NCBI GenBank assembly: GCA_016199025.1
Contig: JACQHM010000252.1
Coordinates: 1 to 10,547, forward strand
Origin: Candidatus Methylomirabilota bacterium
GTDB taxonomy: Bacteria; Methylomirabilota; Methylomirabilia; Methylomirabilales; JACQHM01
Direction of reading: 5' to 3'
Length of the DNA stretch: 10,547 nucleotides
This document shows positions 1 through 6,145 of the stretch, piece after piece. The position numbers were made by a program, and so were the translations under genes. The stretch's first letter is position 1; every line of letters begins with the position of its first letter. The notes under the pieces are model-generated. The model was given only the letters and a program-made list of their open reading frames with translations, was not told where the DNA came from and made no database searches.

Positions 1-28
1 AGCGGCGTCTCAAGACCTGAACAGCCAT
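1..28 (-). CDS. Possible start of a further gene, cut by the window edge
   Basis: Nineteen to 46 bases after the TPR gene stop, the minus strand shows GGGAGGG (34-40), five bases, then ATG at 28-26, followed by codons for M-A-V-Q-V-L-R-R-R up to the window edge. The ribosome-binding site is strong and well spaced, which is the only reason to list it. Nine residues are too few to recognise a family. It would be co-transcribed with the TPR gene. It could also be a chance match in GC-rich spacer. Confidence 0.35.
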
Positions 29-46
29 CACCGCCCTCCCACAAGA

Positions 47-1015
47 CTACTTACTTGCCTTCCCCTGAAGCCCCTGCTCGGCCTTCTCGATCCATAGCTG
101 GGCATCAGGTTTCAGATGGGGCACCAGCTCCACCGCCTTCTTTAAATCTTGAAGCCCGCCGGAAAAGTCTTTTCCTTGGACGCGGAGGGTCCCCCGGTTG
201 AGATAGGCCAGGGCGTGGCGGGGGTTGAGTTCAATGGCCTTCGTGAAATCGGCCGACGCTTCTTTCACCCGCCTGATCCGGAGAAAGGCCAAGCCCCGGA
301 CCGTGTAGGCTTCCGCCAGTTTGGGGTTGAGGACCTGGGCCTTGGTGCTATCTTTCAGCGCCTCCTCGATGTGTTTCCGCGCCTCCGCTTCGTTTTTACG
401 CGATGTCGCGAGGTCGGCTTTTTGAACGTAAACGGCGGCTCGGTTCACGTAGGCCTGGGAATAGAAGGGGCTCAGCTTCAGCGTCTGATTGAAATCGGCT
501 AACGCCCCGTCCACATCCCCTTTGGTGCGGCGGGCCTCACCGCGGTTATTATAGGCTTCGGCATACTTCGAATCGAGCTGGATGGCCTGGGTATGGTCGG
601 CGATGGCCCCGTCCACGTCCCCCTTGACGAAGCGAATCGCCCCCCGGTTGGTGTAGGCTTCGGCGAGGCGAGGGTTGAGCTCGATGGCCTTCGTCTGGTC
701 GGCCATGGCTCCATCGAGATCGTTAAGCCGATACCGCGCGAGGCCTCGGTACGAATAGAGGATCGCGTTCTTGGGATCCTGCTGGACGGCCTTGTCGAAG
801 GCGGCCAGGGCTTTGGAAAACTCACCCTTCTTATAGAGGGCGACCCCCTGCTTTAGCGGGTTCGCAGCCTTCTGAGCAAAGGCCGGGAAAGGCTGAAGGG
901 ACGTGACCAGCAGGGCTACGGTGATCACCCCGGGCAGCCCCCGCAGCGTCCATTTTAGAATCCTCGCTGGACCCCCCTCTCTTAGAGGGCAAGGGAGGTG
1001 TCCCTTTCCTCTCAT
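47..1015 (-). CDS. Secreted or periplasmic tetratricopeptide-repeat protein
   Basis: This 322-residue protein has an N-terminal signal peptide (hydrophobic stretch around residues 30-45, cleavage probably after A-F-A before Q-K) followed almost entirely by TPR units. Seven 34-residue repeats can be aligned by their A-E-A-Y/N-R-G and A-I-E-L-N-P landmarks. Repeat five carries about 14 extra residues rich in K, E and A, which lengthens one helix pair. Such proteins act as protein-binding scaffolds; no catalytic motif is visible and the partner is unknown. I chose ATG at 1015 because TAAGGAGG (1022-1029) sits six bases upstream; an in-frame ATG at 1042 lacks such a site. The first 23 or so residues are odd: codons 5 to 16 are encoded by a small GC-rich palindrome, giving a long n-region with L-P-C-P-L-R-E-G-G. 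The gene follows probable terminator hairpins, so it is likely transcribed separately from the arginine genes. Confidence 0.85.
   Translation of the reverse strand: MRGKGHLPCPLREGGPARILKWTLRGLPGVITVALLVTSLQPFPAFAQKAANPLKQGVALYKKGEFSKALAAFDKAVQQDPKNAILYSYRGLARYRLNDLDGAMADQTKAIELNPRLAEAYTNRGAIRFVKGDVDGAIADHTQAIQLDSKYAEAYNNRGEARRTKGDVDGALADFNQTLKLSPFYSQAYVNRAAVYVQKADLATSRKNEAEARKHIEEALKDSTKAQVLNPKLAEAYTVRGLAFLRIRRVKEASADFTKAIELNPRHALAYLNRGTLRVQGKDFSGGLQDLKKAVELVPHLKPDAQLWIEKAEQGLQGKASK
969..1003. repeat. Short GC-rich palindromic element inside the TPR gene signal peptide
   Basis: A 35-bp stretch bounded by GGAC (969-972) and GTCC (1000-1003) contains the stem CCCTCT/AGAGGG (975-980 with 984-989, loop CTT). 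It resembles the GC-rich palindromes seen elsewhere in this window (4783-4869, 3339-3375) in its runs of C and G around an A/T centre. On the minus strand it is translated as part of the unusually long n-region of the TPR protein. Membership in a dispersed repeat family is inferred from this resemblance and not proven. Confidence 0.45.
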
Positions 1016-1064
1016 CACCTGCCTCCTTATGATCCATCTCATCTTCAGTCGTGAATGTCAGTAA

Positions 1065-1092
1065 TCTATACCAAACCTACCGGGAAATGCAA
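1065..1092 (-). promoter_or_regulatory. Weak candidate promoter for the TPR gene
   Basis: On the minus strand TTGCAT (1092-1087), 16 bases, then TATAGA (1070-1065) lie about 50 bases ahead of the TPR gene start. The -10 matches the sigma-70 consensus at four of six positions, and the -35 matches only in its TTG. The -35 overlaps the foot of the hairpin at 1089-1112. It is listed because the gene follows a likely terminator and needs a promoter nearby; the match itself is poor. Confidence 0.25.
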
Positions 1093-1138
1093 GGGCCAAT
1101 CGTGGCCCTTGCGGCCTGAACCCCTGGACGATCAGGGG
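1089..1138 (-). terminator. Tandem stem-loops at the likely end of the arginine operon
   Basis: Two hairpins follow the LptM-like gene stop by 11 bases. The first in transcription order has a six-base stem CCCCTG/CAGGGG (1121-1126 with 1133-1138, loop 1127-1132). The second has a perfect nine-base stem GCAAGGGCC/GGCCCTTGC (1089-1097 with 1104-1112, loop 1098-1103). On the minus strand the second is followed only by ATTTCCC, so the U-tract is short and termination may be inefficient or factor-assisted. The two loops are complementary over five bases (ACGAT against ATCGT). The position after the last lipoprotein gene and before a gene with its own strong ribosome-binding site supports a terminator role. 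Confidence 0.5.
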
Positions 1139-1149
1139 GAGGGCCATCC

Positions 1150-1353
1150 TCAGGACCGAGAGGCCAGAGGAACCCGATGAGGAGAAAGTCTCTCTCCTGA
1201 GAAAGGAAAGTCATGGGAAGAGGTTGGTTTCGGCTGAGGGGGGACAGGAGGCCCCTTCCGTCCGCAGGCCGGAACCAGTGCCAAGAAGACGAGAAGGACG
1301 AGAGGTCCGAGGCGACGGATCCACCCTCCGAGTCCTCGTCTCTCCGATCCCAC
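1150..1353 (-). CDS. Small LptM-like (YifL-type) lipoprotein
   Basis: The 67-residue product has a basic N-terminus, a hydrophobic segment L-V-L-L-V-F-L-A-L and the lipobox-like V-P-A-C with Cys30, followed at once by G-R-K-G-P-P. The C-G-x-K-G-P motif right after the lipidated cysteine is the hallmark of LptM/YifL, a short outer-membrane lipoprotein that in E. coli binds the LptD-LptE lipopolysaccharide translocon. The rest is proline- and serine-rich with no fold evident. It starts with GTG at 1353, 14 bases after the preceding stop, with GGGAGG nine bases upstream. The lipobox has V at -3 and P at -2, which is not ideal. In many proteobacteria this gene directly precedes lysA or dap genes; here no lysA follows. 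The tail after about residue 45 may be poorly conserved. Confidence 0.7.
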   Translation of the reverse strand: MGSERRGLGGWIRRLGPLVLLVFLALVPACGRKGPPVPPQPKPTSSHDFPFSGERLSPHRVPLASRS

Positions 1354-1367
1354 TGCCTCTCACCTCC

Positions 1368-1853
1368 CTACTGTTGCGTGGGGGGAGAGGGGGAGGGACT
1401 TCCAGGGGTCTGAGGCGGCGGCGAGGTCGCCGGGAGAGAAGTCCCGACCCTCACCTCCAACCGGGTGCTCGCCGCTTTCTGGCTGACCGTGATGAGGCAA
1501 CTCCTGTCCCCTTTGACGAAGACCATCTGGGCCTCTTTCCCCAGGAAACTGCTCAGCATCTGCCAACCCTTGACCCTCAAGTTGGCTTTGAAGAACTCGG
1601 CAAGAGCGCCCGTCTCGGCCTTCCCTTCGTAGACCAGGAGCCCGATCCGAAAGGTTGGGGTCTCGACGACGACTGATTCGTTGGAGTTCTTCGTAAAGCC
1701 GGCCGGGACAGGGACATCCTCGAAATCGGGAATCGTGAGGGGAGCAGCGGTGGCCGGTGGCTCCTCGACGACAGGGGCGGTGGCACAGCCGCCCAGGATG
1801 AAGAGGCCAATCGGCATCCAAAGGCCGAAAGACAGGAACTGGCTTCGCCGCAT
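1368..1853 (-). CDS. Lipoprotein of unknown function
   Basis: The protein has a signal peptide ending in a clear lipobox L-G-G-C (Cys23 from this start), so it should be exported and lipid-anchored. A compact domain follows, with landmarks V-P-V-P-A-G-F, G-L-L-V-Y-E-G, F-F-K-x-N, K-G-W-Q and F-V-K-G-D-R-S-C. Lipoproteins with this P-x-P-x-G-F ... G-L-L-x-Y-x-G ... G-W pattern occur, to my recollection, at the same place after argH in Desulfobacterota-like genomes; I know no function for them. The end is a low-complexity tail of P, S, T and Q. I prefer ATG at 1853, eight bases from GGAGG; GTG at 1859 is a two-codon-longer alternative because the GGAGGAGG sequence serves both. It lies 42 bases after argH and 14 before the LptM-like gene, so all three are probably one transcript. 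Confidence 0.75.
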   Translation of the reverse strand: MRRSQFLSFGLWMPIGLFILGGCATAPVVEEPPATAAPLTIPDFEDVPVPAGFTKNSNESVVVETPTFRIGLLVYEGKAETGALAEFFKANLRVKGWQMLSSFLGKEAQMVFVKGDRSCLITVSQKAASTRLEVRVGTSLPATSPPPQTPGSPSPSPPTQQ

Positions 1854-1895
1854 CAACACATCCTCCTCCAGGCCAAGGGGTTTATGGGATGATCT

Positions 1896-3290
1896 CTACG
1901 AGACGAGGCGTTTCTTCGCCTGCCTGATGGCCCTGACAACGCTCCTCCTCGCCGTGCCACCGATCCCCTTTCGACGATCAACACAGGCCTCCAGGGAGAG
2001 GAACCGGAGGATATCCTTGTCGAAGAGGGGTGAGAAGCGCCGGAACTCCTCCAGGCTTACGTCCTCCAACCGCTTTCCCTTCTCCAGACATGAGCGAACG
2101 AGCCTTCCGACCACCTCATGGGCCTTCCGGAAGGGCATGCCCTTCAGCGCCAGGTAGTCGGCAGCATCGGTGGCGTTCAGAAGCCCCTCCTCTGCCGCCT
2201 CACGGAGCCGCTCCCTGTTGAAGGTGAGCCTGGTGAACAGGGCAGTGAGGATTTCCAACGAGGCCTTGACGGCGTCCACGGCGTCGAAGAGGGGCTCTTT
2301 ATCTTCTTGCAAATCCCTGTTGTAGCTTAACGGCAGCCCCTTCAGGATGGCAAGCATCGCCATAAGGGCCCCATAGACCCTTCCGGTTTTCCCCCGGCAC
2401 AGCTCCGCCACATCGGGGTTCTTCTTTTGGGGCATCATGCTGGAGCCGGTGGCGAAGGCATCAGGGAGGGTGATAAAGCCGAACTCAGCCGAGGCCCACA
2501 GGATCAGCTCCTCCGAGAAGCGGGAGAGGTGCATCTGGAGGATGGAGACCGCCGCCAGGAACTCGACGATGAAATCCCGGTCCGACACGGCGTCAATGCT
2601 ATTCTGAGAGAGGGTGGGAAACTGTAAGAGCCTGGCCACATAGCTTCGGTCGAGGGGAAGGCTGACCCCGGCCAAGGCGCCGGAGCCTAAGGGGAGGATG
2701 TTCACCCGTTTCTGGCAATCGGAGAGGCGCTCCCGATCCCGCTCAAACATCTCGAAGTAGGCTAACAGGTGATGGGCCAAAAGGACCGGCTGGGCCCGCT
2801 GAAGGTGGGTGTAACCAGGCATGATAATGTCCAGGTTCGCCTCGGCACATCCGACCAGGGCCCGTTGAAACGACCTGATCGGTTCCTGAATCGCCTGGAT
2901 CTCCTCGCGAAGGTACAGACGGAGGTCCAGGGCGATCTGGTCGTTCCGACTCCTGGCCCCGTGGAGCTTCCCCCCGACCTCCCCTACCTTCTGGATCAGC
3001 CGATGCTCGATGTTCATGTGGATATCTTCCAGGGCAGGGTCGAAGGGAAAGTCGCCTCGTTCGATCTCTTGTTCAATCTCCTTAAGGCCGACAACGATCT
3101 TCTCCAGCTCGATCTTTTCCAAAAGGCCGGCCCTGGCCAGGGCCTTGGCGTGAGCGATGCTCCCCTGGATGTCATGCCTGTAGAGACGACGGTCGAAGTG
3201 GATGGAGGCGGTGTAGCGCTCCACCAGCCGGTGGGTCTTCCCGGCAAACCGTCCCCCCCAAGGCTTCTTCTTCCCCTCTCGCACCGACAT
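1896..3290 (-). CDS. argH: Argininosuccinate lyase
   Basis: This cytoplasmic enzyme catalyses the last step of arginine synthesis, splitting argininosuccinate into arginine and fumarate. At 464 residues it has the usual family length and acts as a homotetramer of the fumarase/aspartase superfamily. Recognisable blocks are K-P-W-G-G-R-F at the N-terminus (9-15), G-A-R-S-R-N-D-Q (111-118), Y-T-H-L-Q (160-164, with the conserved His162) and the superfamily signature G-S-S-M-M-P-Q-K-K-N-P-D (282-293), which carries the catalytic serine of the mobile loop. All conserved blocks appear intact. The ATG at 3290 is preceded only by a weak GGA, but the K-P-W-G-G-R-F start region matches other ArgH proteins. 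It is separated from argG by 101 bases that hold a palindromic repeat, and is followed by the two lipoprotein genes. Confidence 0.97.
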   Translation of the reverse strand: MSVREGKKKPWGGRFAGKTHRLVERYTASIHFDRRLYRHDIQGSIAHAKALARAGLLEKIELEKIVVGLKEIEQEIERGDFPFDPALEDIHMNIEHRLIQKVGEVGGKLHGARSRNDQIALDLRLYLREEIQAIQEPIRSFQRALVGCAEANLDIIMPGYTHLQRAQPVLLAHHLLAYFEMFERDRERLSDCQKRVNILPLGSGALAGVSLPLDRSYVARLLQFPTLSQNSIDAVSDRDFIVEFLAAVSILQMHLSRFSEELILWASAEFGFITLPDAFATGSSMMPQKKNPDVAELCRGKTGRVYGALMAMLAILKGLPLSYNRDLQEDKEPLFDAVDAVKASLEILTALFTRLTFNRERLREAAEEGLLNATDAADYLALKGMPFRKAHEVVGRLVRSCLEKGKRLEDVSLEEFRRFSPLFDKDILRFLSLEACVDRRKGIGGTARRSVVRAIRQAKKRLVS

Positions 3291-3299
3291 GTTTCCGAC

Positions 3300-3319
3300 G
3301 AACCTTTTGCTTCAGGTTC
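3300..3319 (-). other. Small stem-loop ahead of argH
   Basis: GAACCT (3300-3305) pairs with AGGTTC (3314-3319) around an eight-base loop, ten bases upstream of the argH start codon. With no strong ribosome-binding site visible for argH, this structure could influence its translation. A six-base stem can easily occur by chance. Confidence 0.25.
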
Positions 3320-3338
3320 TGGTCACGAGGAGTCCGCG

Positions 3339-3375
3339 CACCCTCTCCCCCACCCTCCCCCTTGAAGGGGGAGGG
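3339..3375. repeat. GC-rich palindromic repeat between argG and argH
   Basis: A perfect 11-base inverted repeat around one central base (CCCTCCCCCTT at 3353-3363, partner at 3365-3375) follows two tandem pyrimidine blocks starting CACCCTC at 3339 and 3351. This is the style of the dispersed C-run/G-run palindromes common in environmental Desulfobacterota-like genomes. On the minus strand there is no T-tract after it, so it is not a standard intrinsic terminator, although the hairpin in mRNA could protect the argG 3' end or reduce expression of argH. Confidence 0.65.
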
Positions 3376-3391
3376 AACGGGCGGGGGTGGA

Positions 3392-4600
3392 CTACTTGAG
3401 CTTTCGCTTCTGGCTTAAGGCGCGGATCCGGAGCCTAAGGGCATTCAGGCGGATGAACCCCTCCGCATCCTTTTGGCGATAGACCTCCTCGGCCTCGAAG
3501 GTGGCGAACCGAGGATCGTAAAGGGAGGCGGGGGACTTCCTCCCTACCACGTCGCAGTTCCCCTTGTAGAGTTTCAGGCGGGCCACCCCCGTCACCAGTT
3601 TTTGGGTCTCCTCGATGAAGGCCCGGATGGCCTCCATTTCTGGCGAGTACCAGTAACCGTAGTAGACCAATTCTGAGAAGCGGGGGATCAAGGTGTCCCG
3701 GAGGTGCATGACCTCCCGGTCCATGGTGATGGACTCGACCGCCCGGTGGGCAATCTGGAGGATCGTCCCCCCCGGGGTCTCATAGACTCCCCGGGACTTC
3801 ATTCCCACATACCGGTTCTCGACGACGTCCACCCGCCCGATCCCGTTCCTGCCACCGACCTCGTTCAAGTGCGCCAGGAGCTTCGCCGGTGTCAGTTTCT
3901 TGCCCACGGCCACCGGGATGCCCTGTTGAAACTCGATCTCGATGTAGGTCGGACGATCGGGGGCCTTCTCAGGGGAAACGGTCAGGGCGAACATCCCTTC
4001 TGGCGGCTCCAACCAGGGATCCTCTAGGATACCTCCCTCGTAACTCACGTGGAAGAGGTTCCGGTCAATGCTATACGGCTTGGCTTTCGTCGCCGGAACG
4101 GGGATGCCGTGCTTCCTGGCGTAGGCGATCAAATCCGAGCGAGACTTGAAGTCCCACTCCCGCCAGGGGGAAATGACCCGGATCTGGGGATCAATGGCAT
4201 AATAGGTCAGCTCGAACCGGACCTGGTCATTCCCCTTCCCTGTCGCCCCGTGGGCCACAGCGTCGGCCTTTTCTTTTTTGGCGATCTCCATCTGTTTTTT
4301 CGCGATCAGGGGCCTGGCCATCGAGGTCCCCATCAGGTAGCGGCCCTCGTAGACCGCGTTGGCCTTCAGGCAGGGAAAGACGAAATCCCGGACGAATTCC
4401 TCCCGAACGTCCTCCACGTAGACCTTGCTGGCCCCCGTCTTTAAGGCCTTCTCCCGGATCGCTTTGAGATCCTCGTCCTGGCCAAGGTCTGCCACGAAGG
4501 CGATGACCTCACATGTGTAGGTCTCGATGAGCCACCGGAGGATGACGGAGGTATCCAGGCCCCCCGAATACGCCAAGATGATCTTCTTGATGGCATCCAT
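3392..4600 (-). CDS. argG: Argininosuccinate synthase
   Basis: ArgG condenses citrulline with aspartate, using ATP, to form argininosuccinate in the cytoplasm. The 402-residue length is typical of the type I enzyme. The ATP pyrophosphatase P-loop A-Y-S-G-G-L-D-T-S is at residues 10-18 and the substrate-binding block H-G-A-T-G-K-G-N-D-Q-V-R-F-E at 117-130. The segments K-A-N-A-V-Y-E-G-R-Y (79-88) and M-G-T-S-M-A-R-P (90-97) that contact citrulline and aspartate are also present. ATG at 4600 has AAAAGGA about seven bases upstream. An imperfect leader hairpin, CCCTTC/GAAGGG with a CGT loop (4620-4634), stands just before it. The gene is separated from argF by NIPSNAP and HEPN-like sequences, an interruption of what is usually a tight argF-argG junction. 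Nothing in the protein looks damaged. Confidence 0.97.
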   Translation of the reverse strand: MDAIKKIILAYSGGLDTSVILRWLIETYTCEVIAFVADLGQDEDLKAIREKALKTGASKVYVEDVREEFVRDFVFPCLKANAVYEGRYLMGTSMARPLIAKKQMEIAKKEKADAVAHGATGKGNDQVRFELTYYAIDPQIRVISPWREWDFKSRSDLIAYARKHGIPVPATKAKPYSIDRNLFHVSYEGGILEDPWLEPPEGMFALTVSPEKAPDRPTYIEIEFQQGIPVAVGKKLTPAKLLAHLNEVGGRNGIGRVDVVENRYVGMKSRGVYETPGGTILQIAHRAVESITMDREVMHLRDTLIPRFSELVYYGYWYSPEMEAIRAFIEETQKLVTGVARLKLYKGNCDVVGRKSPASLYDPRFATFEAEEVYRQKDAEGFIRLNALRLRIRALSQKRKLK

Positions 4601-4679
4601 CTTAAAATCCTTTTATCAGCCCTTCCGTGAAGGGATCAAGGCTCTATTTCCTCAACCCATCTTTCATCAGATCCTCGCC

Positions 4680-4880
4680 CTAACTCGGAAGCGAGGCCTT
4701 CACCTGCTCGAGCACCCGCCTGGCGCAGGCGATGACCTCCTCAGCCTTTTCCCTCGTATACACCAAATGGGGGATACCCCCCACAAATCCCCCCACCCCC
4801 CCTTTGGAAAAGGGGGGCAAGGAATGAGTTACCCCCCCTTTGGAAAAGGGGGGCAAGGGGGGATTTTGTTCCTGAATCAT
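4680..4880 (-). pseudogene. Short frame ending in a HEPN-like tail, interrupted by palindromic repeats
   Basis: An ATG at 4880-4878 overlaps the NIPSNAP stop as ATGA and opens a 66-codon frame. Its first half is the translated palindromic element (two copies of L-P-P-F-S-K-G-G). Its last 28 residues run L-V-Y-T-R-E-K-A-E-E-V-I-A-C-A-R-R-V-L-E, then Q-V-K-A-S-L-P-S. That ending resembles the closing helix of HEPN-domain proteins, where Y-T-R-E-x-A-E-E ... A-x-x-V-L-E-x-V is typical. The conserved HEPN R-x4-6-H motif and upstream helices are missing, so I read it as a remnant of a HEPN (toxin-type RNase) gene. There is no ribosome-binding site at the ATG, and translation could only occur by coupling to NIPSNAP. 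The alternative is a chance open frame. The HEPN call rests on family memory, not on a search. Confidence 0.4.
4783..4869. repeat. Double palindromic repeat of the 'NPPLPPFSKGG' class
   Basis: Two identical 28-bp copies (4795-4822 and 4831-4858) lie 36 bases apart. Each contains a nine-base stem CCCCCCTTT/AAAGGGGGG with loop GGA. The whole is bounded by ACAAATCCCCCC (4783-4794) and its near inverted copy ending in GATTTTGT (4857-4869). The 87-bp unit equals 29 codons and stays open on the minus strand as a repeated P-P-L-P-P-F-S-K-G-G peptide. Repeats with this signature are widespread, usually intergenic, in Desulfobacterota, NC10 and related genomes, and are often mis-annotated as proteins. 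The unit sits between the NIPSNAP stop and the HEPN-like tail. Confidence 0.85.
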
Positions 4881-5200
4881 TGCAAAGGGGAGAAGGGGGT
4901 CGGCCGCCAGAAACTGTTGATGACCCGGGCGACCAGGGGCCCATCCTTCTCGGTCTCCCGCCTGGCCTGTTGCCACTCGGGGTCATCCATGAAGGCCTGC
5001 CAGACCTTCTCACGGTGGCCCATGTCGTTGAACTCGAGGATGTAGACGAGCTGGTTGCTGGTGCCCACGAGAGGTTCCCAGAACCCGACCAACTTGATGC
5101 CGTGCTTCTTCCAAAGGGGGATCGCATGGTTGACGAAGCGCGCCTTCAGCGCCTCCAGTTTGCCTGGAACCACCTCGTAGATCCGAAGTTCGTAGAGCAT
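4877..5200 (-). CDS. NIPSNAP-family protein
   Basis: The 107-residue protein matches the NIPSNAP fold family (ferredoxin-like alpha/beta barrel half): it begins M-L-Y-E-L-R-I-Y, continues with G-K-L-E-A-L, then L-V-G-F-W-E near residue 38, L-V-Y-I-L-E-F-N-D and a final L-R/W-R-P-T-P-F-S-P-L type ending. These small proteins form dimeric alpha-beta barrels; no enzymatic role is established for the bacterial stand-alone forms. The length is that of a single domain. ATG at 5200 has AAGGAG five bases upstream and lies 15 bases after the argF stop, so it is probably co-transcribed. A place between argF and argG is unusual and gives no obvious link to arginine synthesis. Its stop overlaps the ATG of the following HEPN-like frame. 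Confidence 0.85.
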   Translation of the reverse strand: MLYELRIYEVVPGKLEALKARFVNHAIPLWKKHGIKLVGFWEPLVGTSNQLVYILEFNDMGHREKVWQAFMDDPEWQQARRETEKDGPLVARVINSFWRPTPFSPLQ

Positions 5201-5215
5201 CGCGTCTCCTTCTGT

Positions 5216-6145
5216 CTAGGTGTTTCCCCCTAACAGCTTCACCAAAATGGCCTTCTGGACGTGGAGGCGGTTCTCGGCCTGATCGAAGACAACGGAGCGA
5301 GAACCATCCATGACCTCATCGGTGATCTCTTCTCCCCGGTGGACGGGGAGGCAGTGCATGACCAGGACGTCAGGCTTGGCCCGCTCAACCAACGACCGGT
5401 TCACCTGGAACCCTTGGAAATCCCGGAGCCGTCTCGTCCGCTCCTCCTCCTGCCCCATGCTGGTCCAGACGTCGGTGTAGAGGACATCGGCCCCTTCTGT
5501 CGTCTGGCGAGGATCGTAGACCACCTCGAGCCTGGCACCGCTCAGCCCCGCATACTCTTCAGCCCAGGCAAGGGCCTCCGCGTCAGGCTCGTAACCTTTC
5601 GGGCAGGCGGCGACGAAGTGCATCCCCATCAGTGCCGCCCCTTCCAGCCAGGAGTTGCAGACATTGTTCCCATCGCCGATGAAGGCTACCTTGAGTCCTT
5701 GGAGGCGCTCCCGCTTCTCCAGGATGGTGAAGAGATCCGAGAAGATCTGGCAGGGATGATGCCGGTCGGTCAGACCGTTGATGACGGGGATGCCCGCATA
5801 CTGGGCGAGCCGCTCGACCATCTCGTGACGAAAGGTCCGGGCCACGATCCCCTCCACCCACCGCTCCAGATTCCTGGCCCCATCCTGGACCGTCTCCCGC
5901 TCACCCAACCGGATATCCGCCGGGGCCAGGTAGATGGCATGCCCTCCGAGCTGGGTCATCCCCGCCTCGAAGGTGACCCTCGTCCGTAAAGAGGGCTTCT
6001 CGAAGATCATGGCAAGGGTCTTCCCAAGAAGGAAGGTGTGGGAGAGCCCTTGCTTCTGCTTGGCCTTGAGCTCGGCGGCCAACGAAAAAATCCCCTCGAT
6101 CTCCTCCGGGGAAAAATCCTTGGGGGAGAGGAGGTCACGCTTCAT
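5216..6145 (-). CDS. argF: Ornithine carbamoyltransferase
   Basis: ArgF transfers the carbamoyl group from carbamoyl phosphate to ornithine, giving citrulline. At 309 residues it has the expected length. The carbamoyl-phosphate site S-L-R-T-R is at 52-56 within F-E-K-P-S-L-R-T-R, followed by Q-L-G-G-H (65-69). H-P-C-Q is at 130-133, the ornithine-loop D-V-W-x-S-M-G at 225-231 and H-C-L-P-V-H-R-G-E-E at 264-273. The S-M-G loop and H-C-L-P block separate it from aspartate carbamoyltransferase, and H-P-C-Q argues against the acetylornithine or succinylornithine variants. The start at 6145 overlaps the argD stop as ATGA, with AGGAGA (6153-6158) inside argD acting as ribosome-binding site, so translation of the two genes is coupled. 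Confidence 0.97.
   Translation of the reverse strand: MKRDLLSPKDFSPEEIEGIFSLAAELKAKQKQGLSHTFLLGKTLAMIFEKPSLRTRVTFEAGMTQLGGHAIYLAPADIRLGERETVQDGARNLERWVEGIVARTFRHEMVERLAQYAGIPVINGLTDRHHPCQIFSDLFTILEKRERLQGLKVAFIGDGNNVCNSWLEGAALMGMHFVAACPKGYEPDAEALAWAEEYAGLSGARLEVVYDPRQTTEGADVLYTDVWTSMGQEEERTRRLRDFQGFQVNRSLVERAKPDVLVMHCLPVHRGEEITDEVMDGSRSVVFDQAENRLHVQKAILVKLLGGNT

Noticed and set aside
2769..3365. Plus-strand open frame opposite argH
   Set aside because: Antisense to a complete argH with all signature motifs; no independent coding evidence.
4601..4679. Candidate promoter for argG (TTGATC with GATAAA)
   Set aside because: The implied transcription start would fall at or inside the argG ribosome-binding site, and the -10 is poor.
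4783..4869. The P-P-L-P-P-F-S-K-G-G peptide as evidence of a structured protein
   Set aside because: The peptide is the translation of a palindromic DNA repeat known to be dispersed in many genomes, so the peptide pattern alone is not coding evidence.
5261..5989. Long plus-strand open frame opposite argF
   Set aside because: It is the antisense shadow of a fully convincing argF, with low-complexity G/P/L-rich translation and no family pattern. Such frames are expected opposite GC-rich genes.
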